Source of the DNA: Cellulomonas sp. 73-92
GTDB taxonomy: Bacteria; Actinomycetota; Actinomycetes; Actinomycetales; Cellulomonadaceae
Reading direction: 5' to 3'
Length of the DNA stretch: 64,000 nucleotides
Assembly (NCBI RefSeq): GCF_001898175.1
Contig: NZ_MKTH01000013.1
Span: 373,040-437,039 of the forward strand
The notes beneath the pieces are model-generated. The model was not told where the DNA came from. It saw only the letters and a program-made list of their open reading frames with translations, and did no database searches. Positions 34,326-43,900 of the stretch are shown here, in pieces. How positions within the stretch are numbered: the stretch's first letter is position 1; every line of letters begins with the position of its first letter. The translations under genes and the position numbers were made by a program.

Positions 34326-35098
34326 CGGATCGCCTCCGCATCCCAGGCGCGGCCGGCGTGGTGCAGGTACACGTCCTCGAGCGAGGCGCCGCCGATCTCC
34401 GCCTTCAGGGCGGCGGGGCTGCCGGTGGCGACCACCCGGCCGTGGTCGATGATGCTCACCGCGTCGGCGAGGCGGTCGGCCTCCTCCAGGTAGTGCGTCG
34501 TGAGCAGCACCGTCACCTCGTCGTCGGCGGCCAGGGCCCGGATCTCCTGCCACATCGAGGCGCGTGCCTCCGGGTCCAGCCCGGTCGTCGGCTCGTCGAG
34601 GAACAGCACGCGCGGGGCGTCGACGAGCCCGAGGGCGACGTCGAGCTTGCGGCGCGTGCCGCCGGACAGCGTGCCGGTGCGACGGCCGGCCTCGTCGTGC
34701 AGGCCCATGCGGCCCAGCAGCTCCTCGGCCCGCTCGGACGCCGCCGAACGCCCCGCGCCGCGCAGCCGCGCGGCCATGACGAGGTTCTCCCTCGGGGTCA
34801 GCAGCGGGTCGGCGCCCGTCCCCTGCGAGACGTACCCGATGGCGCGGCGGACCGCGTCTGCTTCACGTGAAACATCGTGCCCGGCGACCCGGGCCGTGCC
34901 CGACGACGCGGTGGACAGCGTGGTGAGGACCTTGGTGGTGGTCGTCTTGCCCGCGCCGTTAGGCCCGAGCAGGCCGTGCACGGTGCCGGCCGGGACGGTC
35001 AGGTCGAGCCCGTCGAGGGCCCGCACGGGCGGGCGGCCGCGACCGCCCGGGTAGGTCTTGACGAGGCCGGTGGCCTCGACCGCGGGTGTGGGTGACAT
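34322..35098 (-). CDS. ABC exporter ATPase (DrrA/daunorubicin-resistance type)
   Basis: A 258-residue ATPase with Walker A GPNGAGKTTT, Q-loop YVSQGTGAD, signature LSGGTRRKLDVALGL, Walker B VLFLDEPTTGLDPEAR and H-loop LLTTHYLEEAD. The RRKLD after the signature and the C-terminal GGASLEDVYLHHAGRAW are typical of the DrrA class. It lies 151 bases after padR on the same strand. The gene body contains a parS-like sequence (34859-34874). Confidence 0.94.
   Translation of the reverse strand: MSPTPAVEATGLVKTYPGGRGRPPVRALDGLDLTVPAGTVHGLLGPNGAGKTTTTKVLTTLSTASSGTARVAGHDVSREADAVRRAIGYVSQGTGADPLLTPRENLVMAARLRGAGRSAASERAEELLGRMGLHDEAGRRTGTLSGGTRRKLDVALGLVDAPRVLFLDEPTTGLDPEARASMWQEIRALAADDEVTVLLTTHYLEEADRLADAVSIIDHGRVVATGSPAALKAEIGGASLEDVYLHHAGRAWDAEAIR
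34859..34874. promoter_or_regulatory. parS-like ParB binding site inside the ABC ATPase gene
   Basis: TGCTTCACGTGAAACA matches the bacterial parS consensus TGTTTCACGTGAAACA at 15 of 16 bases, with the central CACGTG intact. It codes for part of DVSREAD on the minus strand. parS sites often lie inside genes and cluster near oriC. The PknA/PknB-PstP-FhaA cluster 28 kb away is normally origin-proximal in Actinobacteria, which supports the call. Confidence 0.7.
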
Positions 35099-35249
35099 GG
35101 TGCGCCTTTCGTCGGATCCTCCGACCGGGGCGGCGCTCCTATGCTGAACGTGCAGCGGATCGCACAGGAGGCATCGCCTCGGTCGGTTCGTGGACGGTCG
35201 GCCCGGGTGTTGGCGCACCTGGGCCGACCGGTCTCCCCTGGTGGGGAAG

Positions 35250-35924
35250 TCAGCTGCCTCCGATCGAGGCCTCGAGCTCGGCGACGGCCTTCGCCATCTC
35301 GTCGGGATCGACGCGCCCGTCGTGGACGAGCGTGTCGTGGAGCCTTCGCCACATGTCGACGCCGGCGAGGCTGCCGTCGACGATGCGGCCGGTCAGGTCC
35401 TCGACGAACGCGAGCTCGGCGCGCTGCATGGCGGCCTCGTACTCGGCCTCGAGCTCGAAGAGCTCGGGCAGGCCCTGGGCGCGGGCGGCAGCCCGCGTCG
35501 CGTCGTTGGCCGTCAGCGCCATGCGCAGGGCCTCCGCGCGGATGCGCAGCAGGCGCACGGCGTCGTCGGGCGCCAGCGCGGGCAGGAACGAGAGCGCCGC
35601 CTCGAACTGCGGGAACTCCTTGACGGGCTCCCGGACCAGGTCGGTGAGCCAGTCGATGGCCTCCGTGACCCCGGCGTCGGTGATGCGGTAGACGGTGCGC
35701 GTCGGCCGGTTGCCGTCGCGCTCGGTGGACGCGGCCTCGATGAGCCCGTGCTTCTCCAACGACTCCACCACGGAGTACAGCGAGCCGAAGTTAAGGCGGA
35801 CGGACTCCTCCTTGCGGCGCTCGCGGAGCGTCATGGAGATCTCGTAGGGGTGCATGGGCCGCTCCCAGAGCTGGACCAGCACGGCCAGCGCCAGCGGGTT
35901 GGTGCGGCGCGTCCGCGGTGCCAT
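35250..35924 (-). CDS. PadR-family transcriptional regulator
   Basis: A 224-residue regulator. Residues about 8-90 form the PadR winged helix (LAVLVQLWERPMHPYEISM, LNFGSLYSVVESLEKHGLIE, RTVYRITDAG). The C-terminal half is a mostly helical dimerisation domain (Vir-type). I chose ATG 35924, which follows GGAGGAGGGGG at a normal distance; a GTG eight codons upstream is also in frame. It lies upstream of and in line with the efflux pump genes, the classic arrangement for a PadR repressor of its own drug exporter. Confidence 0.93.
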   Translation of the reverse strand: MAPRTRRTNPLALAVLVQLWERPMHPYEISMTLRERRKEESVRLNFGSLYSVVESLEKHGLIEAASTERDGNRPTRTVYRITDAGVTEAIDWLTDLVREPVKEFPQFEAALSFLPALAPDDAVRLLRIRAEALRMALTANDATRAAARAQGLPELFELEAEYEAAMQRAELAFVEDLTGRIVDGSLAGVDMWRRLHDTLVHDGRVDPDEMAKAVAELEASIGGS

Positions 35925-35947
35925 GGACCCCCTCCTCCCGCGCGACA

Positions 35948-36010
35948 CTCGATGTCGAATGCTCGATGTCGAATATATCTCGACTATATCTCGTCCTCCT
36001 CGTCTGGCAA
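35948..36010 (-). promoter_or_regulatory. padR promoter with two sets of direct repeats (candidate operators)
   Basis: On the minus strand TTGCCA (36010-36005), a 16-base spacer and TATAGT (35988-35983) form a good promoter in an AT-rich patch. The -10 area carries two copies of TATATCTCG (35974-35982, 35985-35993; plus-strand reading), and just downstream are two exact copies of CTCGATGTCGAAT (35948-35960, 35962-35974), 14 bases apart. They are well placed for PadR autoregulation. Confidence 0.65.
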
Positions 36011-36155
36011 GGCTCTAGCACGACGAGTTCCCGTGGCGACCGCCGGCATGGCGCGGATGGGACGATGCCGGTGCTCACCCGGCTCGCCGGGTCGAGGCGC
36101 ACGCCGGCGCTGTCGTCGCCGGCGGCGAGAGAGTGCTGCTCGAGGCGAGGACACG

Positions 36156-36659
36156 ATGACCTACCGCGTGATGACCGTGTGCACCGGCAACATCTGCCGG
36201 TCGCCGATGGCCGAGGTGGTGCTCCGGGCGCGCTTCACCGCCGCCGGGCTGGCCGAGGAGGTCGTCGTCGACTCCACCGGGGTGTCCGACGAGGAGCGGG
36301 GCAACCCGATCGACCAGCGGGCGCGCCGCGTGCTCGTCGCGCACGGCTACGCGGGCGGTGGCGGCCACCGGGCGCGGCAGGTGGAGGCTTCCGAGCTTGC
36401 CGAACGCGACCTCGTCCTACCGATGACGGCCCTGCACGCCCGCGCGCTGCGCCGCCTCGACCCCGACGCCAACGTGGTGATGCTCCGGCGGTTCGACCCG
36501 TCCGCGCCCGCGGTCACCGACCCGCGCGACGAGCGCCGCCTCGACATCGACGACCCCTGGTTCGGCGGCCCCCTGGAGTTCGAGCACTGCCTGGCGCAGA
36601 TCGAGGCCGCCGCCGACGGCGTCGTGGCCTACGTCCGGGACGGGCTGGCCCTCGGCTGA
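36156..36659 (+). CDS. low-molecular-weight protein-tyrosine phosphatase
   Basis: A 167-residue LMW-PTP. The P-loop CTGNICRSP (Cys9 to Arg15) lies at the N-terminus and the general acid Asp is in IDDPWFGG near residue 130. It removes phosphate from tyrosines (or possibly arginines) in the cytoplasm. GAGGCGAGG precedes the ATG. A hairpin follows the stop, so it is probably monocistronic. Confidence 0.93.
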   Translation: MTYRVMTVCTGNICRSPMAEVVLRARFTAAGLAEEVVVDSTGVSDEERGNPIDQRARRVLVAHGYAGGGGHRARQVEASELAERDLVLPMTALHARALRRLDPDANVVMLRRFDPSAPAVTDPRDERRLDIDDPWFGGPLEFEHCLAQIEAAADGVVAYVRDGLALG

Positions 36660-36679
36660 GGCCATCTGCCCAATGGCCT
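36659..36679 (+). terminator. small hairpin after the tyrosine phosphatase gene
   Basis: AGGCCAT-CTGCCCA-ATGGCCT forms a perfect 7-bp stem starting at the last base of the stop codon. No T run follows. Confidence 0.45.
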
Positions 36680-36716
36680 GCTGGTGCGCCGGGGGCGGCG
36701 CGGGAGGATGGGCGCC

Positions 36717-37889
36717 GTGAAAGTCGCCCGCAGGTCCGCCGTCCCGCCGTTCGCCGTCATGGAGATCCTCGCGGCGGCCAAGGCCCGGAGGGCAGCCGGC
36801 AAGGACGTCATCATCCTGTGCGCCGGCGAGCCGTCGGAGGGCGCCCCCGCGGCCGTCCGGGAGCGGGCAGCGGCGCTCCTCACGGACGGCGACCTCGGCT
36901 ACACCGAGGCCACCGGCACCCCGGATCTGAAGGCAGAGCTCGCGCGGCACTACCGGGACACCTACGCCGCCGAGATCCCGGCCGACGCCATCGCCATCAC
37001 CACCGGCTCGTCGGGCGCCTTCCTCCTGGCCTTCCTCGCGGCGTTCGAGCATGGTGACCGCGTCGCGCTCGCTCGCCCCGGCTACCCGGCCTACGCCGAC
37101 ATCCTCACGTCGCTCGGGTGCGAGGTCGTCGACCTCCCGTGCGGCCCGGATCAGCGATACCAGCCGACGGTGGACCAGCTCGCGCAGGAGGGCCCGTTCG
37201 ACGGCCTGGTCCTCGCCAGCCCCGCCAACCCCACCGGCACCATGGTCACGCCCGATGAGCTGGCGGCGATCGCGGCATGGTGCGCCGACACCGGAACGCG
37301 GCTGGTCAGCGACGAGATCTACCACGGCATCACCTACGCGGGCGCCCCCGAGGCCGCCACCGCCGCGGCGTTCCGCGACAGCGGGGCGATCGTCGTCTCG
37401 TCGTTCTCCAAGTTCTGGGGCATGACCGGCTGGCGGCTCGGCTGGCTCGTCCTGCCCGACGACCTCGTCGGCCCCGTCTCCGCGCTCGCCGGCAACCTCG
37501 CGCTGTGCCCGCCGACGCTGTCCCAGCACGCCGCGCTCGCGGCGTTCGACGACGACGGCATGGCCGCCGCGCGGGCGGCCACGGCACGGTACGCGCGGTG
37601 CCGGGACCTGCTGCTCGCGGCGCGGGACAGGCTGCGGTGGGACCCGGTGGCGCCCGCCGACGGCGCCTTCTACCTCTACGGCGACATCTCGTTCACGGGC
37701 CTCGACGCACAGACCTACTGCGAGCGGCTGCTCGACGAGGCCGGCGTCGCGCTCACCCCCGGCACGGACTTCGACCCCGCGGGCGGTCGCGACTGGGTGC
37801 GGCTGAGCTTCGCCGTCGCGCCCGACGAGCTGGGCAGGGCCATCGACCGCATCGTCGCCTGGCAGGACGGGCTGACGATCGGCGTCTGA
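36717..37889 (+). CDS. class I/II PLP-dependent aminotransferase
   Basis: A 390-residue fold-type I aminotransferase, aspartate/aromatic aminotransferase-like. Visible are AGEPSEGAP, GYTEATGTPDLKAEL, the Asn in ASPANPTGT, DEIYHGITY, the PLP lysine in SSFSKFWGMTGWRLGW and the substrate Arg near WVRLSFA. The likely start is GTG 36717 with GGAGG nine bases upstream; an ATG three codons earlier runs into GGAGG. Substrate not certain. Confidence 0.9.
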   Translation: MKVARRSAVPPFAVMEILAAAKARRAAGKDVIILCAGEPSEGAPAAVRERAAALLTDGDLGYTEATGTPDLKAELARHYRDTYAAEIPADAIAITTGSSGAFLLAFLAAFEHGDRVALARPGYPAYADILTSLGCEVVDLPCGPDQRYQPTVDQLAQEGPFDGLVLASPANPTGTMVTPDELAAIAAWCADTGTRLVSDEIYHGITYAGAPEAATAAAFRDSGAIVVSSFSKFWGMTGWRLGWLVLPDDLVGPVSALAGNLALCPPTLSQHAALAAFDDDGMAAARAATARYARCRDLLLAARDRLRWDPVAPADGAFYLYGDISFTGLDAQTYCERLLDEAGVALTPGTDFDPAGGRDWVRLSFAVAPDELGRAIDRIVAWQDGLTIGV

Positions 37890-38070
37890 TCGCACCCCCG
37901 ACCCATCACGGATCGCCCGCCGACTCGCCGCCGCCGCCGTCCAGGCTGCGGTCGAGCGTCGCGGTCGCGTCCGAGGAGCGCCGTCGCCCGGCTGGACGGG
38001 CCGGTCCGGGCGGTGGCCGCCATCGTCGTGGGAAGGTAGGCGCGTCCCCGGCCCGGTGGAAGGACAGCAC

Positions 38071-38904
38071 GTGGGCATCCCGCAGTACACGCTGAACGAC
38101 GGCACGACCCTCCCGGCCATCGGCTTCGGCACCTATCCGCTGCGCGGGCAGGCCGGGGTCGCGGCGATGGCGGACGCGATCGCCGCCGGCTACCGGCTCC
38201 TCGACTCCGCCTTCAACTACGACAACGAGGGCGCGGTCGGCGCGGCCGTGCGGGCGTCGGGGGTCCCGCGGGACGAGATCCAGGTCACCTCCAAACTGCC
38301 GGGCCGCTACCACCGGCACGACGCCGCGGTGCGCGCCGTCGAGGAGTCGGTGCTCCGCACGGGGCTGGACCACATCGACCTCTACCTCATCCACTGGCCG
38401 CTGCCGAGGCGCGACCGCTACGTCGAGGCGTGGCAGGCGCTCGTCGAGTGCCGCGAGCGCGGCCTGGTCCGCTCCATCGGCGTCAGCAACTTCCTGCCCG
38501 AGCACCTCGACCGGATCGAGCGGGAGACCGGCGTCGTCCCCGCCGTGAACCAGGTCGAGCTGCACCCGTGGCTGACGCAGGACGAGCTGCAGGCGTACCA
38601 CGACGCGCACGGGATCCGCACGGAGGCGTGGGCGCCGGTCGGCGAGGACAGCGGGCTGCGCGACGAGCCGGTGATCAGCCAGATCGCCGCGGCGCACGGG
38701 GTCACCCCGACGCAGGTGATCCTGCGGTGGGACGTCGAGCGCGGCATCGTCCCGCTGCCCAAGTCGTTCTCGCCGGTCCATCGCCGGGAGAACATCGACG
38801 TCTTCGGCTTCGCCCTGGCGGCCGACGAGGTCGCGGCGATCTCCGCCCTCGGCCGCGCGCACCGCCTGTTCGGCGCCGACCCGGCGACGCACGAGGAGCT
38901 CTAG
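38071..38904 (+). CDS. aldo/keto reductase
   Basis: A 277-residue AKR, 2,5-diketo-gluconate reductase-like. The catalytic tetrad is present: Asp in RLLDSAFNY, Tyr in the same motif, Lys in VTSKLPG and His in LIHWPLP. The NADPH-binding end LPKSFSPVHRRENIDVF is typical. GTG 38071 is preceded by AAGGA at 6 bases; an upstream GTG has no site. The stop TAG directly abuts the next start. Confidence 0.92.
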   Translation: MGIPQYTLNDGTTLPAIGFGTYPLRGQAGVAAMADAIAAGYRLLDSAFNYDNEGAVGAAVRASGVPRDEIQVTSKLPGRYHRHDAAVRAVEESVLRTGLDHIDLYLIHWPLPRRDRYVEAWQALVECRERGLVRSIGVSNFLPEHLDRIERETGVVPAVNQVELHPWLTQDELQAYHDAHGIRTEAWAPVGEDSGLRDEPVISQIAAAHGVTPTQVILRWDVERGIVPLPKSFSPVHRRENIDVFGFALAADEVAAISALGRAHRLFGADPATHEEL

Positions 38905-39978
38905 GTGGACGTCGCGGTCCTCGGGGCGACGGGCGACGTCGGCCGGCAGGTGTGCACGCAGCTCGTCGAGCGCGCCCTGCTGCCGGCGACGAGCCGGCTC
39001 CAGCTCGTCGGGCGCGCCGGTGGCGCCAGCGCCCGGGCGACGCACGGGCTGCGCGCGGACCTCATCGACGCCTACGACGAGCACGCGCCGATCCTCGACG
39101 TGGCCCTCGACCCGTCCGACGTGGTGGCCGACGTCGTGGTGCTCGCGGCCGGGCGCACGCAGCCGCCGGGCGGGGAGTCCTTCGCCCGCAGCGAGCTGGC
39201 CGCCGACAACGCGGCGATCTTCCACGCCTACGCGGACGCGCTCGCCGAGCACGGCTCCGGCTCGGAGGTGGTCGTCGTCGTGACCAACCCGGTCGAGCTC
39301 GGCGTGGCCATCCTCGCGGAGCGGCTCGGCCGCGAGCGGGTGATCGGCATGGGCGCCTGGCTGGACACGCTGCGGTTCCGCCGCGAGGTCGCCGTGTCGC
39401 TCGGCGTGCGCCGGCACCGGGTGGGCGGCTTCGTCGGCGGCGAGCACGGGCCGGGCGCGGTGCCGCTCTGGTCGACGCTCCGCATCGGCGGCCTCGAGGC
39501 CTGCGAGCGGGAACGGGCCGTGGCCCGCGTGCGGGGGGCGCGGTCGCTCGACGACTTCCCGGCGGAGGTCGCGAAGGCGCAGGCCCGCCTGGCCGAGCTG
39601 GACACCGCCGAGGGCTACCGGTTCGTCGACACGCTGCCCCCGGACCTGCGCGTCGTCGTGCGCCCCTACCTGACGCACCGCAGCGGGGCCAAGACGGCCG
39701 CCGGGACCGCGAGCGCGACGATCGACCTCGTCGAGACGATCCTCGACGGGCGGGACATCGTCGTCGCCGGCCAGGTCGCCCTCGAGGGTGAGGTGACCCT
39801 CGCGGGCGAGCCGGTGCACGGCGTGCTCGGCGTGCCGGTGCAGCTCGGCCCGGAGGGCTGGACCCGCGTGCTGCTCGAGCACCCGGCGCCCGACGAGGAG
39901 CGCGCCCTCGCGGGCGTCGCGGCGTCCGTCGCGGCCGGGGTGGCCCCCTGGACCGGGCCGCGGGACGCTGGGGCATGA
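38905..39978 (+). CDS. lactate/malate dehydrogenase-like protein
   Basis: A 357-residue NAD-binding oxidoreductase of the LDH/MDH superfamily. GATGDVG is the Rossmann loop, TNPVEL the cofactor region, WLDTLRFRREV holds the Asp-Arg pair, and GGEHGPGAVPLWS holds the catalytic His. The active-site loop near LAAGRTQPPGGESFARSEL differs from true MDH (no clear RKPGMTR), so the substrate may be another 2-hydroxy acid. GAGGAG sits inside the AKR end, 6 bases before the GTG. Overlaps the ACT gene by ATGA. Confidence 0.8.
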   Translation: MDVAVLGATGDVGRQVCTQLVERALLPATSRLQLVGRAGGASARATHGLRADLIDAYDEHAPILDVALDPSDVVADVVVLAAGRTQPPGGESFARSELAADNAAIFHAYADALAEHGSGSEVVVVVTNPVELGVAILAERLGRERVIGMGAWLDTLRFRREVAVSLGVRRHRVGGFVGGEHGPGAVPLWSTLRIGGLEACERERAVARVRGARSLDDFPAEVAKAQARLAELDTAEGYRFVDTLPPDLRVVVRPYLTHRSGAKTAAGTASATIDLVETILDGRDIVVAGQVALEGEVTLAGEPVHGVLGVPVQLGPEGWTRVLLEHPAPDEERALAGVAASVAAGVAPWTGPRDAGA

Positions 39979-40538
39979 CCGTGCCCACAGATCAGGAGTG
40001 CTTCGCCGACGAGTCGGCCCGGCACGACGAGGTTCCGGCGGGCGCCCCTGTCGGGGCGCCGGCCGCATCGGCCGCACCGCTGGAGGACGACGAGCGGTGG
40101 GTGGTCTTCGTCCGGGCCGCCGACACCACGGGCACCATCGCCGCCCTCGCGGGCGTGTTCGCCTCCCGCGGCGTGTCGATCGGCGCCCTCGCCACCGGGC
40201 ACGAGGAGGGGGCGCCCGGGCTGGTGGTCGTGACGTTCCGCACGGGCGAGCGGCGCCAGCGGCTGCTGACGCGGACGCTGGAGCGGCTGCCGATGGTCGA
40301 CGGGGTGGTGGTGCGGCGGGCCGACGACCTGGGCGTGCGCGCCGCGGGCGTGGTCCACCTGCCGCAGGGCACGGCCTTCACGCCGCCCGCGCGCGCGGTG
40401 GTCCGGTGGTCCGGCGACACCGCAGCGGGCGAGGCGCTGCTGGTGGAGGGCGCGCTCGTCGACGTCGAGACCGTGGTGGCGGCCGCCCAGGCGGCAGGCG
40501 CCACGGCCGACGCTCTGGTGATCCAGCCCCCGTCCTGA
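39975..40538 (+). CDS. ACT-domain protein (acetolactate synthase small subunit-like)
   Basis: A 187-residue protein. After a Pro/Ala-rich head, residues about 40-115 form an ACT domain (WVVFVRAADTTGTIAALAGVFASRGVSIGAL), most like IlvN or other amino-acid-sensing ACT modules. No catalytic subunit lies next to it. Translationally coupled to the MDH-like gene (ATGA), so it may regulate that enzyme or an unlinked one by binding an amino acid. Confidence 0.75.
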   Translation: MTVPTDQECFADESARHDEVPAGAPVGAPAASAAPLEDDERWVVFVRAADTTGTIAALAGVFASRGVSIGALATGHEEGAPGLVVVTFRTGERRQRLLTRTLERLPMVDGVVVRRADDLGVRAAGVVHLPQGTAFTPPARAVVRWSGDTAAGEALLVEGALVDVETVVAAAQAAGATADALVIQPPS

Positions 40539-40606
40539 CCTCGGCACCTGAACCGGTCCCGCGACCTGGTCTCCTCAACCCGTCCCGGTCCGTGTCCCGA
40601 GCTCGC

Positions 40607-40636
40607 CGAGCACGGCGGTCCGGCCTGCCGTGCTCG
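40607..40636 (+). terminator. hairpin terminator after the ACT-domain gene
   Basis: CGAGCACGGC (40607-40616) pairs perfectly with GCCGTGCTCG (40627-40636). A second copy of GCCGTGCTCG follows at 40646-40655 and could pair instead. Confidence 0.65.
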
Positions 40637-40685
40637 ACACCAGCTGCCGTGCTCGCGGGAACGGGTGCCGGGGCTCGCCGTCGCG

Positions 40686-40691
40686 TAGCCT
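40686..40691 (+). promoter_or_regulatory. -10 element TAGCCT of the glycine-cleavage operon
   Basis: TAGCCT is placed so that transcription starts near 40698, just before the first glycine aptamer. No strong -35 is visible. Confidence 0.5.
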
Positions 40692-40719
40692 GGCGCCACA
40701 CAACTGAACACGCTGCTCG

Positions 40720-40935
40720 AGCCGCGGCGGGAGAGCCCCCGCCGACGAGCGGGGCGCCGTAGGAGCAACCCTCCCCGGGAATCTCTCAGGCACCCGTACC
40801 GCCGCGGCGAGGCGACTCTGGAAAGTGGCCCACCTGGGCCCACCGACGGTGCAAGCCGGCGCGTCCCGTTCGACGGACCGGCAAAACTCTCAGGTCGCCC
40901 GGCTTGCCGGGCGGATGACAGAGCGGGGAGGCCCC
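40720..40935 (+). ncRNA. tandem glycine riboswitch
   Basis: Two glycine aptamers are seen in order. The first has GCGGGAGAGC (40727), GGAGCAACCCTCCCC, AATCTCTCAGGCACC and GACTCTGGAAAG (to about 40826). The second has GCAAGCCGGCGCG, GGCAAAACTCTCAGG and GATGACAGAGCGGGGAG (to about 40930). The gene behind it is gcvP, the classic target: glycine excess turns on its own breakdown. About 50 bases separate the second aptamer from the gcvP start. Confidence 0.93.
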
Positions 40936-40988
40936 GACCGTTCCGGCCGTCTTCGTCGTGCCGGACGCCCCTCAAGGAGGCCCCGGCG

Positions 40989-43900
40989 ATGGACAGCGTG
41001 ACGCACCAGACCCCGCCCGCGCGTGACTTCGCCGACCGTCACATCGGGCCGCGCGGCCCGCAGGTGGACCGCATGCTCGCGGCGATCGGGTACGACGACC
41101 TCGCGGCGCTCGTCGACGCCGCCGTGCCGGCCGCGATCCGCACGCAGCGGCCGCTCGATCTGCCGCTCGCCCGCAGCGAGGCCCAGGTGCTGGCCGCGCT
41201 GCGCGGCCTGGCGGGGCTGAACCGACCGCTGGTGTCGATGATCGGCCAGGGCTACTACGGCACCGTGACCCCCGCGGTGATCAGGCGGAACGTGCTCGAG
41301 TCGCCCGCCTGGTACACGAGCTACACGCCCTACCAGGCCGAGATCAGCCAGGGCCGGCTCGAGGCGATGCTGACGTTCCAGCAGCTCGTCGAAGACCTCA
41401 CCGGGCTGGCCGTCGCCGGGGCGTCGCTGCTCGACGAGGCGACCGCGGTCGCCGAGGCGGTCGCCCTCATGTGGCGGGCGGCCAAGGGGAAGGCCGGCAC
41501 CGTGGTGCTCGACGCCGACCTCTTCTCCCAGTCGATCGCCGTGGCGCGCGGGCGCGCCGAGCACGTCGGCCTGCCGGTGGTGGTCGCGGACCTGTCCGCC
41601 GGCCTCCCGGACGTCGAGGGCGAGCTCGTCGGCGTCGTCGTGCAGCAGGTGGGCGCCTCCGGCCGGCTCCACGACGTCGCCGCCGTCGTCGAGGCCGCCC
41701 ACGCCCGCGGCGCGCTGGTCACGGTCGCCGCGGACCTCCTGGCCCTCACCGTGCTGGCCGCCCCGGGCGACCTCGGTGCGGACGTCGCCGTCGGCAGCGC
41801 CCAGCGGTTCGGCGTGCCGATGTTCGGCGGCGGGCCGCACGCCGCGTTCATCGCCGTCCGCTCGGGCCTGGAGCGCCAGCTGCCCGGCCGGATCGTCGGC
41901 GTCTCGGTCGACGCGGACGGCGCCCCCGCCTACCGGCTCGCGCTGCAGACCCGGGAGCAGCACATCCGCCGCGAGAAGGCCACGTCGAACATCTGCACCG
42001 CGCAGGCGCTGCTCGCGGTCGTCGCGGCGATGTACGCGGTGCACCACGGCCCGCACGGCCTGCGCGCGATCGCCGAGCGGGTCCACGCCCACGCGGTGTC
42101 GCTCGCGGCGCAGCTGCGCGCGGACGGCGTCGAGGTCGAGCACGACGAGTTCTTCGACACGGTCCGCGCGTCCGTCCCCGGCCGTTCCGCGGTGGTCGTC
42201 GAGGCGGCGGCCATCCTCGGCATCAACCTGTGGGCGCCCGACCCCGACCACGTCCAGGCGACGTGCGACGAGACGACGACGGGTGCGCACGTGCAGTCCG
42301 TGGTGGCGGCGTTCCGCGCCGAGCGCTCGCTGGCGAACGGGCACCCCGACGCGCTGACCGCGCTCGAGGGCACCCACCCGGCGCTCACGGAGGTGTGGGA
42401 GCTGCTTCCGCAGCAGCGCGGCGAGGACGACCCCGAGCCCGCCGCGCTCGACGACTCGTCCGATCGGGCTGTGGCGCCCTCGGGTGACGCGGCGGACGGA
42501 CCGACCGGGACGGCGGCACCGAGGGCGGATGCCAAGGCGACGCCCGCTGGAGCGGGCGACGCCGGAGGCGACGCGAGCAGCGCAAGCACGGCCGGCGTCG
42601 AGCCCGCGGAGCCGGCCCATGCCATCGCTGCGTCCAAGCGACGCACGAGCGCGTACCTGCAGCACCCGGTGTTCCACCGGTACCGCAGCGAGACCGCGCT
42701 CATGCGCTACCTGCGGCGCCTGTCCGACATGGACCTCGCGCTCGACCGCACGATGATCCCGCTCGGCAGCTGCACCATGAAGCTCAACGCCGCCGTCGAG
42801 ATGGAGCCCATCAGCTGGCCTGGCTTCGCCGACATCCACCCGTTCGCCCCCGCCGACCAGGTGACGGGCTACGAGCGGCTCGTCGGCGACCTCTCGGCGT
42901 GGCTCGCGGAGATCACGGGCTACGACGCGGTGAGCCTGCAGCCCAACGCCGGCAGCCAGGGCGAGTACGCCGGGCTGCTGGCGATCGCCGCCTACCACCG
43001 CGCCCGCGGCCAGGGCCACCGCGACGTGTGCCTCATCCCGGCGAGCGCCCACGGCACCAACGCGGCGAGCGCCGCGCTGGCGGGCCTGCGCGTGGTGGTC
43101 GTCGCCACCGCCGACGACGGCTCGATCGACCTCGACGACCTGCGGCTCAAGCTCGGCGACCACGAGGGTCACGTGGCGGCGATCATGATGACGTACCCCT
43201 CGACGCACGGCGTCTACGAGGAGGGCGTGCGCGCGGTCGCGGAGCTGGTCCACGCGGCCGGCGGCCAGGTCTACATCGACGGCGCCAACCTCAACGCGCT
43301 GGTGGGCCTCGCCCGCCCTGCGGAGCTGGGTGGGGACGTCAGCCACCTCAACCTGCACAAGACGTTCTGCATCCCGCACGGTGGCGGCGGACCGGGCGTC
43401 GGGCCGGTGGCGGTCAAGGAGCACCTCGCCCCGTTCCTGCCCGGCGACCCCACCCCCGGGACGCACTCGTCCCAGTGGCCGGTGGCGGCCGCCCGGTGGG
43501 GGTCGGCGGGGATCCTGCCGATCTCCTGGGCGTACGTGGCGCTCATGGGCGGCGACGGCCTGACCAGGGCGACCGAGGCCGCCGTGCTGGCCGCCAACTA
43601 CGTCGCCGCCCGCCTGAAGGACGCGTTCCCGGTGCTCTACACGGGCCCCGGCGGGCTCGTCGCGCACGAGTGCATCCTCGACCTGCGGGGCATCACCCAC
43701 GACACCGGCGTCACCGCCGAGGACGTCGCCAAGCGGCTGGCCGACTACGGGTTCCACGCCCCGACGCTCGCCTTTCCCGTGCCCGGCACCCTCATGGTCG
43801 AGCCGACCGAGAGCGAGGACCTCGCCGAGCTCGACCGGTTCGTCGAGGCGATGCTCGCCATCCGGCACGAGATCGACGAGGTCGCGGCGGGCACCTGGCC

